This document shows, one piece after another, positions 39,495 to 53,212 of a stretch of DNA of 64,000 nucleotides (positions are counted from its first letter, which is position 1; each line of letters begins with the position of its first letter). This DNA is from Chrysomallon squamiferum (taxonomy: Eukaryota > Mollusca > Gastropoda > Neomphalida > Peltospiridae). The notes beneath the pieces were generated by a model that was given only the letters and a program-made list of their open reading frames with translations, searched no databases and had not been told where the DNA came from. A program made the position numbers and the translations under genes. The stretch is taken from positions 1,923,605 through 1,987,604 of the forward strand of contig CM022673.1 of assembly GCA_012295275.1 (NCBI GenBank), written 5' to 3'.

Positions 39495-39565
<71 letters not shown>
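39339..39565. repeat. Compound (TA)n-(GTAT)n-(CA)n-(TA)n-(GA)n microsatellite
   Basis: Five successive blocks: TA (39339-39360), GTAT (about 39382-39470), CA (about 39481-39512), TA (to about 39532) and GA (to 39565). Confidence 0.96.
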
Positions 39566-39568
<3 letters not shown>

Positions 39569-40076
39569 CTGATTTGAGGTATATTGTAAAATATTTAAAC
39601 ATTTATTACTAGTATTGATTTGCAATGTTACAAATAAAGTACAGATTTGTAAATTACTCACTTGAAGCCGTCGAGGAGAATCGATCTAGTGATTTCATGT
39701 TCTGTAGAAAGAATCACAGCTATAAATACACAGCGGCTAAACTGTACGTAACACACACTGACCGGTACATCAACAAACCAAATGTTCGAATCACAGATGA
39801 ACGAACAATAAAAGTATCTATTTATCCAGATACGTAGACACTGTTTAATATTTCTACAGTATGAAATGAACGCGAATCTATGACAAATGTAAGAACAGGG
39901 CTCGCTGTATACATAACCAGGCACTGTTTAATATTAATGGAGCAGCAAACAACTGGATTATTGGATAAAACAAATCTTTGTTACCACACAGAAGCAGTGA
40001 TTACAGTTCTTGATCGCGATCCATTAAATAGTACATATAATTTTAAATATCTCACGAAAAGGGGATATATATGTAC
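39566..40076. other. Unique sequence, no supported gene
   Basis: No array; short open frames on both strands without family resemblance. Confidence 0.45.
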
Positions 40077-40140
40077 ATAGATAGATAGATAGACAGAAAG
40101 ATAGATAGATACACTGAGAAATAGACAGATAGATAGATGA
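40077..40140. repeat. (GATA)n/(GACA)n microsatellite, imperfect
   Basis: GATA tetramers interrupted by GACA and GAAA variants. Confidence 0.9.
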
Positions 40141-40620
40141 TGGATAAATAGATAGGCACGTATGTAGATAGGAATGGAGGCTGATATATATATACACATG
40201 CATCAGCTATAATACACAGCATAGATACATACACACATACATAAACACAATGTTTACACCATATACATACATTTACACACACACACACACTAATATACGT
40301 ACATACATAAATATAGACAATGAGTCAATCAGACATACAAGATACAGACACGACGCATAAATAAGCGGACCCACAGTAAATAAAGAAACAATATATCTTT
40401 GTAACGACAACACAGCGGTCATTGTTACCTGGAGTTTGTGACATACCGATACAAATGACCAGCGTGTCACTCAAGTGAGTGACCTGTTCGTTAAACACGT
40501 CGAGAGAGACAGGCACAGTCTGATAATAGGAGATTAGCGAAACTTGTAAACATCGGCTCTCGTGCATACCTCGACCTGGTCAACACGACGTAGTCGTTTG
40601 GTATGTCTCCGACCTCGTCG

Positions 40621-40858
40621 TTGTCGTGAATGAATGATTGAGTGAATGAGTGAGTGAATGAGTGAGTTTCGAAGGAGATGATTAAATAAGTGATCCGGGC
40701 TAAGCGTTGTGAGAGATGAGGTGAAGATAATGGGTGAGGATGTGCTGGGTAAGTAAGTGCATAGCGTGGGTGGGTGGGTGACTGATAAAAGGGGTGATTG
40801 GGTGATGGGTGAATGAGTGAATAAGTGTTGAGACGGGTATGTGAGTGAGCTAAGATAT
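40621..40858. repeat. Cryptically simple TGAG/TGAA/GGGT tract
   Basis: About 240 bp dominated by 4-base steps such as GAGTGAATGAGTGA and GGGTGGGTGGGTG, too irregular for a plain microsatellite. Confidence 0.7.
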
Positions 40859-40877
40859 TTTATATTTAGAAGACAGT

Positions 40878-41110
40878 ATATCTGTCTGTCTGTCTGTCTA
40901 TCTATCTGTCTGTCTGTCTGTCTATATATCTATATATATACACACACACACATACACACACATATACACAAATGTATATATATGTGTGTGTGTCTGTGCT
41001 TAGTCTATGTAAGAGATGAAGATTATGATGATGATGATGATGACAGTAATAATAATAATAATTGTAATGACGATAACGATAATAATAATAATAATAACAA
41101 CAACAAGAAC
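40878..41110. repeat. Compound (CTGT)n, (CA)n/(TA)n, (GAT)n, (AAT)n, (AAC)n tract
   Basis: CTGT/CTAT to about 40930, CA and TA patches to about 41000, then GAT triplets (about 41023-41043) grading into AAT and AAC triplets. Confidence 0.92.
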
Positions 41111-41692
41111 AACAACGTACACACACGTACAGCGCCAAAGAATGTTTAAAAGACGCAGTGAGTCACTCTCTTAAAGAAACTACAGAGAATTATAACCAAG
41201 AAAATAAATACAACTGAAATAAAACAAATAAAACACAGAGAACTATAAACAGGAAACAAGTCCATAAATGTCAGTTGAAATAAAGCACAATTTTAAACAA
41301 AACAGTAACAGAATTAATAACTTCTGTAAATCTTTCTGATCGTTACATAACATTTTTTTATTTATTTTTTTTTTCATTTCGTAACTACAATTTTAAATGT
41401 GCATAAAAAAAAAAAAAAAAAAAAGTAAAAAGAAAGAAAGAAAGAAATAAAAGAAAGAATAAGAAACAGTTCGTTTCTGTCATGTGTGCTCGGTGTACCC
41501 AAAAAATTCCGAAAATAAACACTACTACTAATAATAATAATATTTAAAAAATGTCTCAAATTACCACCGTTTTTTAATTACATAACATTTCTATTCACAC
41601 AAAGTATGAAAATTTCATAAAAAATTTAAATATTCATAAATGAAAATGTAAAAATAATTTCACATACGGAATTAAGAATTTCATCAGTGTGT
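41111..41692. other. AT-rich unique sequence
   Basis: A run at about 41405-41424 and short AAT/ACT patches near 41520-41545. No gene. Confidence 0.45.
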
Positions 41693-41910
41693 GAAATATT
41701 TCCATTCCCGTTCTAACCGCGGCAGTATCAGAACAAACCGTCTTTATATTCCCAGTATTACTCCATAGTTCACCCGTGTGTGAACAGCACTTTTAGCAAT
41801 GCAAAATAATTTCATTCCCGTACGCTCCGTGACCAAAACGGGACAGACCATCTTTATATTATGATTACGGCGTCCGCCCAAGTGTGAACGCCACTGTTAA
41901 CATGGCAAAA
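41693..41910 (+). repeat. ~110-bp tandem duplication, diverged
   Basis: Two units share CATTCCCGT, then CAAACCGTCTTTATATT versus CAGACCATCTTTATATT, then a GTGTGTGAACAGCACT versus AGTGTGAACGCCACT segment, then GCAAAA. The unit starts fall near 41693 and 41803. A partial earlier unit end (CAGTGTGTGAA, near 41684) suggests a little more than two copies. Confidence 0.75.
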
Positions 41911-42166
41911 GACTTTCTAATTTCTTCTTTTTTATCCCATTACTGCAGAGATGCTTGACGGAGTAGCCGAGGTTGTAGCTTTTGACTGAGTGACTTGGAG
42001 CGCGAAGTCGTCTTGTAACGACTGGAATTCACTTATCACAGTCAGTTCTTCCAAGCAGAGAGAGTTAAAACACTTCGTGGAAAAACCTTGCCCAAGAAAT
42101 TTAAAATCTGTGAATATTTTATCATACAATAAGTGTTGAGTCCGATATTTTATAATATTAGAAATG

Positions 42167-42169
42167 ATG

Positions 42170-42228
<59 letters not shown>
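42167..42228. repeat. (AAT)n microsatellite
   Basis: About 20 AAT triplets. Confidence 0.97.
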
Positions 42229-42435
42229 CAACCAGATAAATATATATTTTTTAATATCAAGGATTATCCCCGTAGACAGGTATGCATGTGCAACAGTTTA
42301 CCATGGAGGACAAAGGTTGGAACTGGAATTACACTAGGAAGGATACCGCGATATTTCATTGGTCAGGTTACGTAATTAATTTATAATTCTGTCTACAGTT
42401 ATTTAATCATTTGATAATAATAATAATAATAAAAA

Positions 42436-42545
42436 ATCACTCAGTCGGTCAATCACTCTCTAAATCAATCACTAATTCATTCAATAAGCCACTCAGACAG
42501 TCAATCTGTTTGTGAGTCAGTCAGTTATTCATTCACTAACTCACT
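42436..42545. repeat. Cryptically simple TCAC/TCAG/TCAT tract
   Basis: Irregular 4-base steps such as CACTCAGTCGGTCAATCACT; compositionally the reverse complement of the TGAG/TGAA tract at 40621-40858. Confidence 0.6.
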
Positions 42546-42561
42546 TTGTCTGCTGTCTATC

Positions 42562-42562
<1 letters not shown>

Positions 42563-42619
<57 letters not shown>
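42563..42619. repeat. (GT)n microsatellite
   Basis: About 28 perfect GT dinucleotides. Confidence 0.97.
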
Positions 42620-42622
<3 letters not shown>

Positions 42623-43310
42623 TATTATATTACTTTCCTCTGGAAAACAGCAAGTTGTTTTCAAAGAGAGAGAGAGAGAGAAAAAAGTAAAAACAAAACA
42701 AATAAGAAAAACAAAGAGTAAGAAGAGGTAAACGAGATTCATACTAAACTGAAAAGCAGTGGGAACTAACACAAGTCTGATTCACTTCTATTTTATTTCT
42801 CCGTCACAGCATGTCAATCAAGCTGAGTCACGCATTGTCCTTTTATAACTTTATTCTTTCTTTCTTTTTTTACCCTTTTCCTGGTTGTATAAAAATATGA
42901 ATTTAAAAAGAGAGAAAGAAATATGATATTTCATTAAGTTTACCATTGCTTTTGTCAGTCATATCATTCTGGATTTTTTTTTTTTTTTTGGATCGTTTTT
43001 TAAAAACCATAATCATGTGAAAGGAAAATTTCTGTGATTACATCATAGGCTACTCTCAGTTGTTAGCAACAAATTATCCTTTATATCAACCTTCCCCTAG
43101 AAATAGCATCCGCAAACCATATTTTAAAACAACAACCAGCAAACGGGAAATATTCCAGAAGGGTTCACGAAGAAGAATCAATCTTTTGACGTAGTATACG
43201 TCACTCTCGTATTCTGACACTGAACTACACCCCGATCTTTTTATGTTCATGAATCATAATATGACAGTCATGTCTGTGTTTCTTCTTTTGAGTACAAAAT
43301 ATGAGTAAAA

Positions 43311-43313
<3 letters not shown>
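42620..43313. other. Unique AT-rich sequence
   Basis: A short GA patch at 42665-42680 and T run near 42974-42989; no gene. Confidence 0.45.

Positions 43314-43357
<44 letters not shown>
43314..43357. repeat. (TA)n microsatellite
   Basis: About 21 TA dinucleotides. Confidence 0.96.
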
Positions 43358-43358
<1 letters not shown>

Positions 43359-43700
43359 AAAAATAAAAAATAATAATAATAAAAAGGAAACGAAAAGAAA
43401 AAATATTGTTTTATTGCAGTCGTAACTCGTTCACTGACTTTGTGTGTCAATGACGCAGCCTGAAGGCGCAATAGTCGCAAGATCAGTTTTCCTCATTTCC
43501 GAGTTTTTTCTTCTTTTCCCCGCGTTTGATCTGTCAGTGATCATGAAAAATGCTTTTCTGCCAATGACAAGCTGCACAAAAAAATATACTTTTTTTTGGT
43601 TAAAAGTTAAAGATAACCTAGTATAACGGGGCGTATGACAAGCAATTTGACATGCAAGAGTATGTGTGCATGTATGCATGTTGTGTGTGTATAAATTTAG

Positions 43701-43704
<4 letters not shown>

Positions 43705-43746
<42 letters not shown>

Positions 43747-43760
43747 ACACCTTCGTAAAC

Positions 43761-43797
<37 letters not shown>
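43705..43797. repeat. (TA)n and (TTA)n arrays close together
   Basis: TA at 43708-43743 and about 12 TTA triplets at 43761-43797, separated by CACCTTCGTAAAC. Confidence 0.94.
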
Positions 43798-43802
<5 letters not shown>

Positions 43803-44347
43803 TAAACGAGGAAAAAACAAACCCAGACGTAACAGAAGAGTATTTCCCACGCTGTAAATATTAATTTGCTCACGTGAGTATTCTAAATTACAGAAACCGA
43901 CAAGCAGGTAAAACGACAGGTGAAAGCACAAAGATGTTTATTTCTTTCTCTTTTTTTTTTTTTAATATTATATCTTCAGTGTTTCCTTCACAAACATCTA
44001 AGTAAATTTAATATTGAGACTGTTAATGAGAAGAGAAGGTTTTCTGTGCTTTTCTTTTCAGAAGACAAACTAGAAAATATTTACAGCCGCTTGTCGGCGA
44101 GTTCCTGTTAAATACTCTGACAAACACAGCAGCACGCTCGTGTGACGGTGAGTTACAGGTAGCCCGGTACAGAAGTCTTCAGAGTGTTTTCTTTCAATAT
44201 TAGCAAGTTTTATAGTTTCATTTTTCTTCGTCTTCTTTTTTTTTTTTTTTTTTTACGTTTATATTGACACTTAAGTATTGATGATGTATAAATATATATT
44301 CTGGGTGTGATTTTATTCAGTGCGCCCATTATGTTATCTATCATGAC

Positions 44348-44352
<5 letters not shown>
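43798..44352. other. Unique sequence, no supported gene
   Basis: T runs near 43950-43964 and 44234-44253; nothing recognisable. Confidence 0.45.

Positions 44353-44410
<58 letters not shown>
44353..44410. repeat. Compound (CA)n-(TA)n microsatellite
   Basis: About 13 CA then about 15 TA dinucleotides. Confidence 0.96.
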
Positions 44411-44415
<5 letters not shown>

Positions 44416-45340
44416 GCTTTATTAAAGTTGGGGAATTTTGTTTTTGGGAGGGTATTTCACACCGTGCTAAGTATCACGGAAAACTAATATTTAACTGTCT
44501 TCTGTAGATAAACATCTTTACATAATAATATTACACTGACAATTCTAAGTTTTGTACAAAAAATATAGAATTTAAATTCAATATGTAAAAATAAAAAATA
44601 TCGAAAAAATAAAAAATAAAAAAAATAAACCCACCTCATCAATCTGTCAATTTCTTACATTTCTAGAACCTTCTTCTTTGTCGTTTTATCAACCTACATG
44701 TCCTTATGTCTACCTGTATATATGTTTATCTATATCTGTCAGCTCACCTGTATTTCGTTCTGTCTTTCTGTCTGTCTTTATATCTATCCCTCTGTCTGTT
44801 TTTCTACTTACAAACCTATCAACTATTGTTATCTGTGTACTAAGAACATAATAAAAAAAAAAAAAAAAACAACTATGAACTGAAAGTGAACTTGCAGTAT
44901 GACTAACAGTGAATAATAATTTTTTCTTAAGTTTTCTTACATTTTTTTTTCTTTCCTTTCTTTTCACAATAAGGAGTCGTTACATTCGTGATTAATTCGG
45001 AGAAATGAAACGGTTAAAGTTTTAGAAATGTAACAAAAGTTTTAACTGCAAGTACGGAATACATCAAGGCCGGTAAACTTTTAGAAGAGAAAGGAGAGAA
45101 GAATAAGTAATAATAAATATTAATAAATAGGCTTTCTGCAGGTGCATTCCTTTGTTCGTCTTGTTGTGGTATTCTTTTACAGTTTTTCTTGTCTGCTGTT
45201 ATTTTTCATATTATTTCTTGTGGGCTTTTTTGGGGGGGTGGGGGGTTTTGGCTTTTTCTTCTTCTGTGCATTTGTGACATAGCTACGTACTTGTCTACCT
45301 ACCTACCAACATTCATAAAAAAATGATTACAAACACAGAT
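44411..45340. other. Unique AT-rich sequence
   Basis: CTGT/TATC-flavoured patch at 44700-44815, A run at about 44851-44869, and a G7-T-G6 run at 45232-45245. No gene. Confidence 0.45.
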
Positions 45341-45354
45341 ACAAACATATATAT

Positions 45355-45387
<33 letters not shown>

Positions 45388-45397
45388 TATATTCATA

Positions 45398-45431
<34 letters not shown>

Positions 45432-45437
45432 CATACA

Positions 45438-45505
<68 letters not shown>

Positions 45506-45710
45506 TACTCACATACAAACATACATACATACACATATACATACATACACTTATACATACATAGATACATACATACATACATACACATACATACATACAT
45601 ACATACATACATACATACATACATACATACATACATACATACATACATACATACATACATACAAACATACATAGATACATACAAACATACAAACAAACAT
45701 ACATAGATTT
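45341..45710. repeat. (CATA)n microsatellite, longest tetramer array in the window
   Basis: About 360 bp of CATA tetramers with TA blocks near 45380-45392 and 45498-45508 and AAAC variants at the right end. Confidence 0.98.
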
Positions 45711-46440
45711 ACGTGTATATGCCTGTGTATTTGTGGGTTTTTGCTCTTATCTATATTATTTTGTATATGTTCTAAGTTCCTGTGTATTTCTGTGACCAGT
45801 ATGACTATGTATATAGATATATATAGGTCACACAGCTAGATGGAAAGATTCGTTAATAAACAGACACCCAAACATAAAATCATATATCAAATAAAAAAAT
45901 AATATATTGCTCGTCGTTGATCATTTACTTTTTAATATATCATTCTTTCTTGAAAGAAAATTTTGACCACAGATTTCAAAAAGTTTACATTCTTTTTTTT
46001 TTTTTTGATTTATTTCAGTATTCCTTTCACATTCCTGTACATATACGAGACGTGGAAAAATCCCTGAAATTCAGTCATCCTTGAAACACTGAAGAAAAGG
46101 AAATTTCTGAACACCTGATATGTCTCTCTCGTATAACGGTAACAGAAGTGACGCAATTTTATTGCTACCCAGTGCAGCTTTGTGGGATTTGAAAACACGG
46201 AGAACAGACTGCTAGGAAAAGTGAGACTCCCCGCTGTGGGTATTGATAGGGCGGTGTTAAATAATAATCGCCAACCTCCTGTCTCTTTAATAAACTGTTT
46301 TGTGCACGACACTTCAGATTCCTGCTCTCTTGCTTGCTTGCTGTTTGTGTTTATTTATGAGCTTTTCAAGTCAATGCGAACGTAGAACACACGTGAAACC
46401 TTGCCTGGGTTATAGAGGTGTAAAAATATACCCAGAAGCT
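45711..46440. other. Unique sequence, no supported gene
   Basis: A minus-strand frame of 100 codons at 46010-46312 shows no known domain; T run near 45991-46006. Confidence 0.45.
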
Positions 46441-46575
46441 CACATATACACACATATACACACATATACACACATATACACACATATACACAAATATACA
46501 CACATATACACAAATATACACAAATATACACACATATACACAAATATACACACATATACACACATATGCACACAC
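46441..46575. repeat. 10-bp minisatellite, 13 units
   Basis: Unit CACATATACA recurs in exact 10-bp register from 46441 to 46570. Several units carry CAAATATACA instead; the last carries a G. Confidence 0.95.
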
Positions 46576-46668
46576 AGAGATAGAAAGAGGAAGTAAAAAA
46601 GGAGATGGAGGCTGAAGGGAGCGGAGAGAGAAAGAGAGAGAAAGTAAAAGAGAGAACAAAAGACAAAC

Positions 46669-46672
<4 letters not shown>

Positions 46673-46707
<35 letters not shown>
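46673..46707. repeat. (GT)n microsatellite
   Basis: About 17 GT dinucleotides. Confidence 0.96.
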
Positions 46708-46710
<3 letters not shown>

Positions 46711-46738
46711 AGGGATGAAAAAGACAAAAGGAGAGAGA

Positions 46739-47060
<322 letters not shown>

Positions 47061-47601
47061 GAGAGAAATTTATTTGGTTATGATAAAAAATTTTCTTTTA
47101 CATAATGTTTTTTGTCTGTTTGTCTTTTTTTTTTTTTTTTTTTTTTTTTAACTTTCGAAAGTTTAACGATACCTAAACACAGACTAGCTATTAACATAAT
47201 GAGTCAGACCATGTTACTCTGCCAGTTTACAGTCACAGCCAGTATCCCAAAACGTAACTGACTTACTGCAATATATAAATGGAAGGTTCTTTGCCGAGTA
47301 GTAATAAATGAAAAATCCTGCTACAACCACAATAATAACTACAGTTATTTGATACAACTGCTCTTAGACTACTTCTACTACTGCTACCTCTACTGCTACT
47401 TCTGCTGCTACTTGTACAACTGCTTTCTACTATTCTATCTGTAGTATTACTATTAGGCTACTGCTGTTACTATTAGCACATATGAAATGTTCTAGCATGT
47501 AACAATAAAACGGGTGTATATAATGAAAAAAAAAAAACCCGAAAAAAACCCCCCTAACATTAAGAAAACAAAACAAAACAAAACATAACAAATTCGAAAG
47601 A
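47061..47601. other. Unique sequence with a poly(T) run and a degenerate ACT tract
   Basis: T run at 47125-47149, diverged ACT/GCT triplets at about 47366-47475; no gene. Confidence 0.45.
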
Positions 47602-47619
47602 TATTATTATTATTATTAT

Positions 47620-47656
<37 letters not shown>

Positions 47657-47700
47657 GCTATTATTATTATTATTATTGTTGTTGTTGTTGTTGTTGTTGA
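47602..47700. repeat. Compound (TTA)n-(CTA)n-(TTA)n-(TTG)n microsatellite
   Basis: Four clean blocks in the order TTA, CTA, TTA, TTG, each differing from its neighbour by one base per unit. Confidence 0.95.
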
Positions 47701-48365
47701 TGGTATTTATTTATTTATTTTTATCAGTTTAAAAAATATATATATTAAAAAAAAGAAAAGCGTACGTTTATTAAAACAAACTTCACGAACAAGGAACAAC
47801 TTTGTTATGAATCTTTTAAAGAAACGGGCACGGTTTGATTTCTCCCCGAACACAATCCTCTCTCTTTATCTCTCTGTGTTTGTACAACAAATCAGCGAGA
47901 AACATAAACTACGGCGTAAGCAATTACACTCTCACGCGAAACTCTACACAAATCCGAGATATTACTCACGTGAAAATTTAAGGAATTTATTGATCACACA
48001 AAAATAAGCCGTTTTCTTTTCTCAGGCTACCTGGACACACCTGTCCAAAACTTAAGCTTTTCTGACCTTCCGTTCTCACGTGGTCTCATTACCTGTGTCT
48101 GGTTATGGCATTTTTGTTTTTATGTATGAGAGCCATTACTCAGATTTTTGACTTAAAGTTAGCGGACGTTCTGTTCGTGTTACGAAAATATTTGATCAAC
48201 CTCAGCCTTGTAACGCGATAATGTACAAAGATTTTTGCTGGCATGCTGTGAACAGTTTGGACTCGCTTATTACTGTGTTTGTAAACGGGGAGTTGAAATT
48301 TTTGGCTTGCTGCTTATGTAAAGACACATGAGACACCGAGAACAGTTATCAAATACTGTGACGTT
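47701..48365. other. Unique sequence, no supported gene
   Basis: Array-free part 47790-48360; the short plus-strand frame at 47807-48007 shows no known domain. Confidence 0.45.
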
Positions 48366-48530
48366 AGTCGTAGTAGTAGAAGAAGTAGAAGTAGTAGACG
48401 TGGTAATAGTAATAGTTGTATTACTGGTGGAAGTGGGGGTGGTAGTGCTAACAGCTGTATTTGCTGTAGAGTTTTGATCGTAGTAGTAATAGCAATATTT
48501 GCTGCTGTCGTTGTAATCGTTGTAGTAGTA
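48366..48530. repeat. Degenerate (GTA)n triplet tract
   Basis: GTA/GTG/GAA/GTC triplets without long perfect runs. Confidence 0.8.
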
Positions 48531-48968
48531 ATATGAAAATTAAAATGTCAATCAGGACGTATATATTTCCAGAATTCTTTCCATCTTGTACTTTATAAAC
48601 TTTTTTTTTATTTATTTATTTATTTATCTAAAATTATTTTAGTTTTTTTTCTATGTGCCATAAAATAAGAAATCAATGGAACATTGCCCAAAAGATATAA
48701 ACGCGCCAAATTTATGCAAATCAGAATCTTTTTTTTTTTTTTTTTTATCAAGCTGTATTGTTTATAAAGTGCTGTGACTGTATTAGAAGAAAAAACAACC
48801 AAAATACTTTTTAAATTTAGAAATAAAACTCTTGAGGAGATCCTTTCGAAAGAATCTCCGTAGAGAATTAAGACAAGGAATAAATCTGTCGTGTTCTGAA
48901 CAGTGTTCAGAGAATAAAGTAAAAGAAGCAAACAGAAGCACAGAAGAATGTAATTTGCTTGCTACTTC

Positions 48969-49189
48969 TATGACGACGACAACAATAACAACAACTACTG
49001 CTACTATTACGACTACTACTGCTACTACTGCTACACTTAAATACTATTACCACTACCACTACTTCTGCAACAACTACTACTACTACCACAACAACAACTA
49101 CTACTACTACCACAACAACAACAACTACTACTACTACTACTATCACTTAGTACCACTACTACTATTGCTTCTATTACCAATGCTGCTAT

Positions 49190-49233
<44 letters not shown>

Positions 49234-49235
49234 AA
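48969..49235. repeat. (ACT)n/(AAC)n triplet array
   Basis: Alternating degenerate ACT and AAC blocks, ending in about 14 perfect ACT triplets (49190-49233). Frames through it are repeat artefacts. Confidence 0.93.
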
Positions 49236-49408
49236 CATAACATTGCTTCTATTTCTACAGCTACTATTTTATTGCCATTATCGTACTGAGTTAAAAATGT
49301 ATTAGTGTCGCTTTTATCCACCTGCATTTCTCATTGGCATTTACCTTCGTTATTGAAATAAACAGGAACAAAAAAAATAAAAATACTATTAAACAAATAA
49401 TAAATCAG

Positions 49409-49447
<39 letters not shown>

Positions 49448-50053
49448 AAAAATAAATAAAATTTATAAAAATGAAAAAAAAAAGTTAAAATAATAATAAA
49501 AATAATAAATAATAATAATAAAAAAAATAAAAAAATAAAAAAACAGCTACAAAACTCTCCTAAATAAATAGGTAAAGATTTACTACACTTTTCCTTAGGC
49601 AGGATCACAAACGGTTAATTATAGCATTCAGGTAACTGAACCATAAATAATGACAGTTATAGGTTCACAAACTAGCAGTAATCTTTTTTTTCTGGAAGAG
49701 ACACAGTAAAACTAGAGAACGAAATAACACCTTGAACCATTTGTCGAAAACATTCGTGACTTTTTGAAAGACTCGTACGACAGTGGAAAAACGAATGGAA
49801 CTTTCTTGAACGCTGAAAACACTTCATGTATTGTGGCTCGACGTATGATTATTATTATCTCTACACCTGAGCTTGCTCCGAGGGCAAAGCGAGGCACGAG
49901 AGACTGACAACAGATACGTTTTAGTTGCGTGACTTGTAAGTTAGAGGTTCGTCAGTTTGAAATGAAAGAGCAACTGAACTTGTTTGAAGATACCCAACTA
50001 GGAACGTGTTTAACACTGGGAGACCGTGGACAAATCTTCCAGTTTCATCTTTA
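49236..50053. other. AT-rich sequence with (AAAT)n
   Basis: About 10 AAAT tetramers at 49408-49447, then AAT/AAAAAT-rich sequence to about 49545. A GC-richer array-free part from 49700 to 50050 has no recognised gene. Confidence 0.5.
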
Positions 50054-50055
50054 AA

Positions 50056-50093
<38 letters not shown>

Positions 50094-50161
50094 ATAATAA
50101 TAATAATAATAACAAAAATAAAAATAAAAATAATGATAATGATATTGATAATAATAATGAC

Positions 50162-50247
<86 letters not shown>

Positions 50248-50305
50248 TGATGATGATGACGATAATAATAATAATAATGATAATGATGATGATGATGACG
50301 ATAAT
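50054..50305. repeat. Compound (ACT)n-(AAT)n-(GAT)n triplet array
   Basis: About 13 ACT triplets, then AAT with AAC/GAT variants, with clean GAT blocks near 50245-50260 and 50285-50300. Confidence 0.95.
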
Positions 50306-50461
50306 AAGGTAATATGATATTCTTTGATATACGTTAGTTGTTTATCATGCTAAGGACGTGAAGTAATACAAAGGTTTTCAGAATCAGAACAGGCCTGATA
50401 TCTGATTAGACAAATTTATTGTATATAACATCACTGTACACTACTGGAAGACCAGCTGAGA

Positions 50462-50464
<3 letters not shown>

Positions 50465-50503
<39 letters not shown>
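50465..50503. repeat. Poly(A) run of 39
   Basis: The longest uninterrupted homopolymer I see in the window. Confidence 0.96.
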
Positions 50504-50504
<1 letters not shown>

Positions 50505-50880
50505 ACCTCATCGTACATCCCCCCGAAAACAAAATAGATGTATTTCTGGTGAATACAAATTAAAATGACACCAAATGTAATTTGTAGCGTGTTATCTGAC
50601 ACTAACACCTGAATTCTGCAGTGTGTATGGATCTAAACAAATGTCATTCTGACTGATTTAACTTCAGTGTGTGGTATTGTGGATGAAATGGTTTATATCA
50701 CAGCCCCTCTGTCAAAAAAACAAAACTGATACCATTATCCTGTACTGATAAACAACCAATAAATGATAATTTATTTATCTATCCATCAATCCATATGTAT
50801 ATTTGTCTGTCTGACTATTTCCCCGTCTTTCTCTCAAGCTGTCTGTTTCTCTCTGACGTTCTCTCTATCTATATATCTTT

Positions 50881-51120
50881 TGTAGGTAAATAGATAGAGA
50901 TATAAACAGAGAGACAGACAGACAGACAGGTGCACAGATAAACTGATAACACAAATCTGATGACTATGCAAAAATGAACTGTGAATCATTCTTTCTAATC
51001 ACTGATCCATTTCATTGTTTCATTACGGTCAATTAGGGTTCTTGGTAAAGACCGGCTTGTCTAAACAAAGAGAATTATGTATGAATGTACAACACAGTGA
51101 ATGAATGTGCGTGACAGTTA
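50881..51120 (+). mobile_element. Dispersed repeat family 2, copy A, with a GACA array
   Basis: A short (GACA)n array (50911-50930) is followed about 90 bp on by a segment matching 56150-56256. Shared stretches include TACGGTCAATTAG, GTATGAATG and ACACAGTGAATGAATG, with roughly 80% identity by eye over about 100 bp. No coding capacity. Confidence 0.7.
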
Positions 51121-51232
51121 AATAATAACAACATCCATTTATTTCAGTGAATGAAGACTCAGTCATTAACCGACATAAGTTCCAATCACGATAAAATGTA
51201 TACAAATATTAAATGATTAACGTATTTCTTTT

Positions 51233-51376
<144 letters not shown>

Positions 51377-51860
51377 ATAAAATGCAAATATTTATGTGTA
51401 TATGTCACATATATAACACTTTTTCGTTCACAGCATGTTGTCGTTTACAGTGCATTCATATAGGATCAGGGCACCACAGTTTTTTCACTGACTTAGGCAA
51501 TTTGGTGAAATCAGTGAAATCACCAATGGAAGAAGATGGAATCGTACCACTGAAGATCAGCTACAGAGAAATAGGACGCCATTTATTTGCAGGATTTGGG
51601 CAGACAACCTTTTGAACTAAAATAACTAAAAACAACAAATAATAATAATAAAATGAAATCAAATTTAAAAAAATATAATGAAAAAAAATATAATAAATGA
51701 AATGAAAGAGAAAAAAAATAAGCATAACTAAATATTATAGGTAACCGACAAAACACTTTAAAACATTTTATATAGGAATGTGATATACCTTGTTGTAGAC
51801 ATATTAAAATAGTATAAATATTCTCTCTTAAAAGCTGCTAGGGAAAAATAACATTAGCTA
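51377..51860. other. Unique AT-rich sequence
   Basis: A short plus-strand frame at 51382-51615 shows no known domain; nothing else. Confidence 0.45.
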
Positions 51861-52015
51861 CAACAACGACAACAACAACAACGACAACAACAACAACAAC
51901 TACTACTACTACTACTAAAACTATATCTTCTTCTTTTTCTACTACTACTACAACTAATACTACTAATAACAACAGCAGCAACAACAACAATAGTAACAAA
52001 GACACAATCAACAGT
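51861..52015. repeat. (AAC)n-(ACT)n triplet array
   Basis: AAC/GAC triplets, then ACT triplets, a CTT patch, then more ACT and AAC. Confidence 0.9.
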
Positions 52016-52323
52016 AACAACTGAATATTTGCTAAATGAATCATTTCCACATGTATCTGGTTTATCGTGATTATAATCTTATCAGCATTCTTATTGATTT
52101 TATCGGCCTTAAAGCGGAAAACCAATGATCTTCTTATGTACTAATCCTTTAATACCCGATTTACTTAAACGATTCTTGTTACGTATCTACACGTAAACAG
52201 ATCTACGTTCCATTTGCTATTACTGTGATTCAGATTAAAATATTTCAGCTATGAAATGAATGAATTTTTTTTACTCATATTTGGAGCATGATTTTGACTC
52301 AGAGGAAAAGAATTAGATGAAGT

Positions 52324-53212
<889 letters not shown>

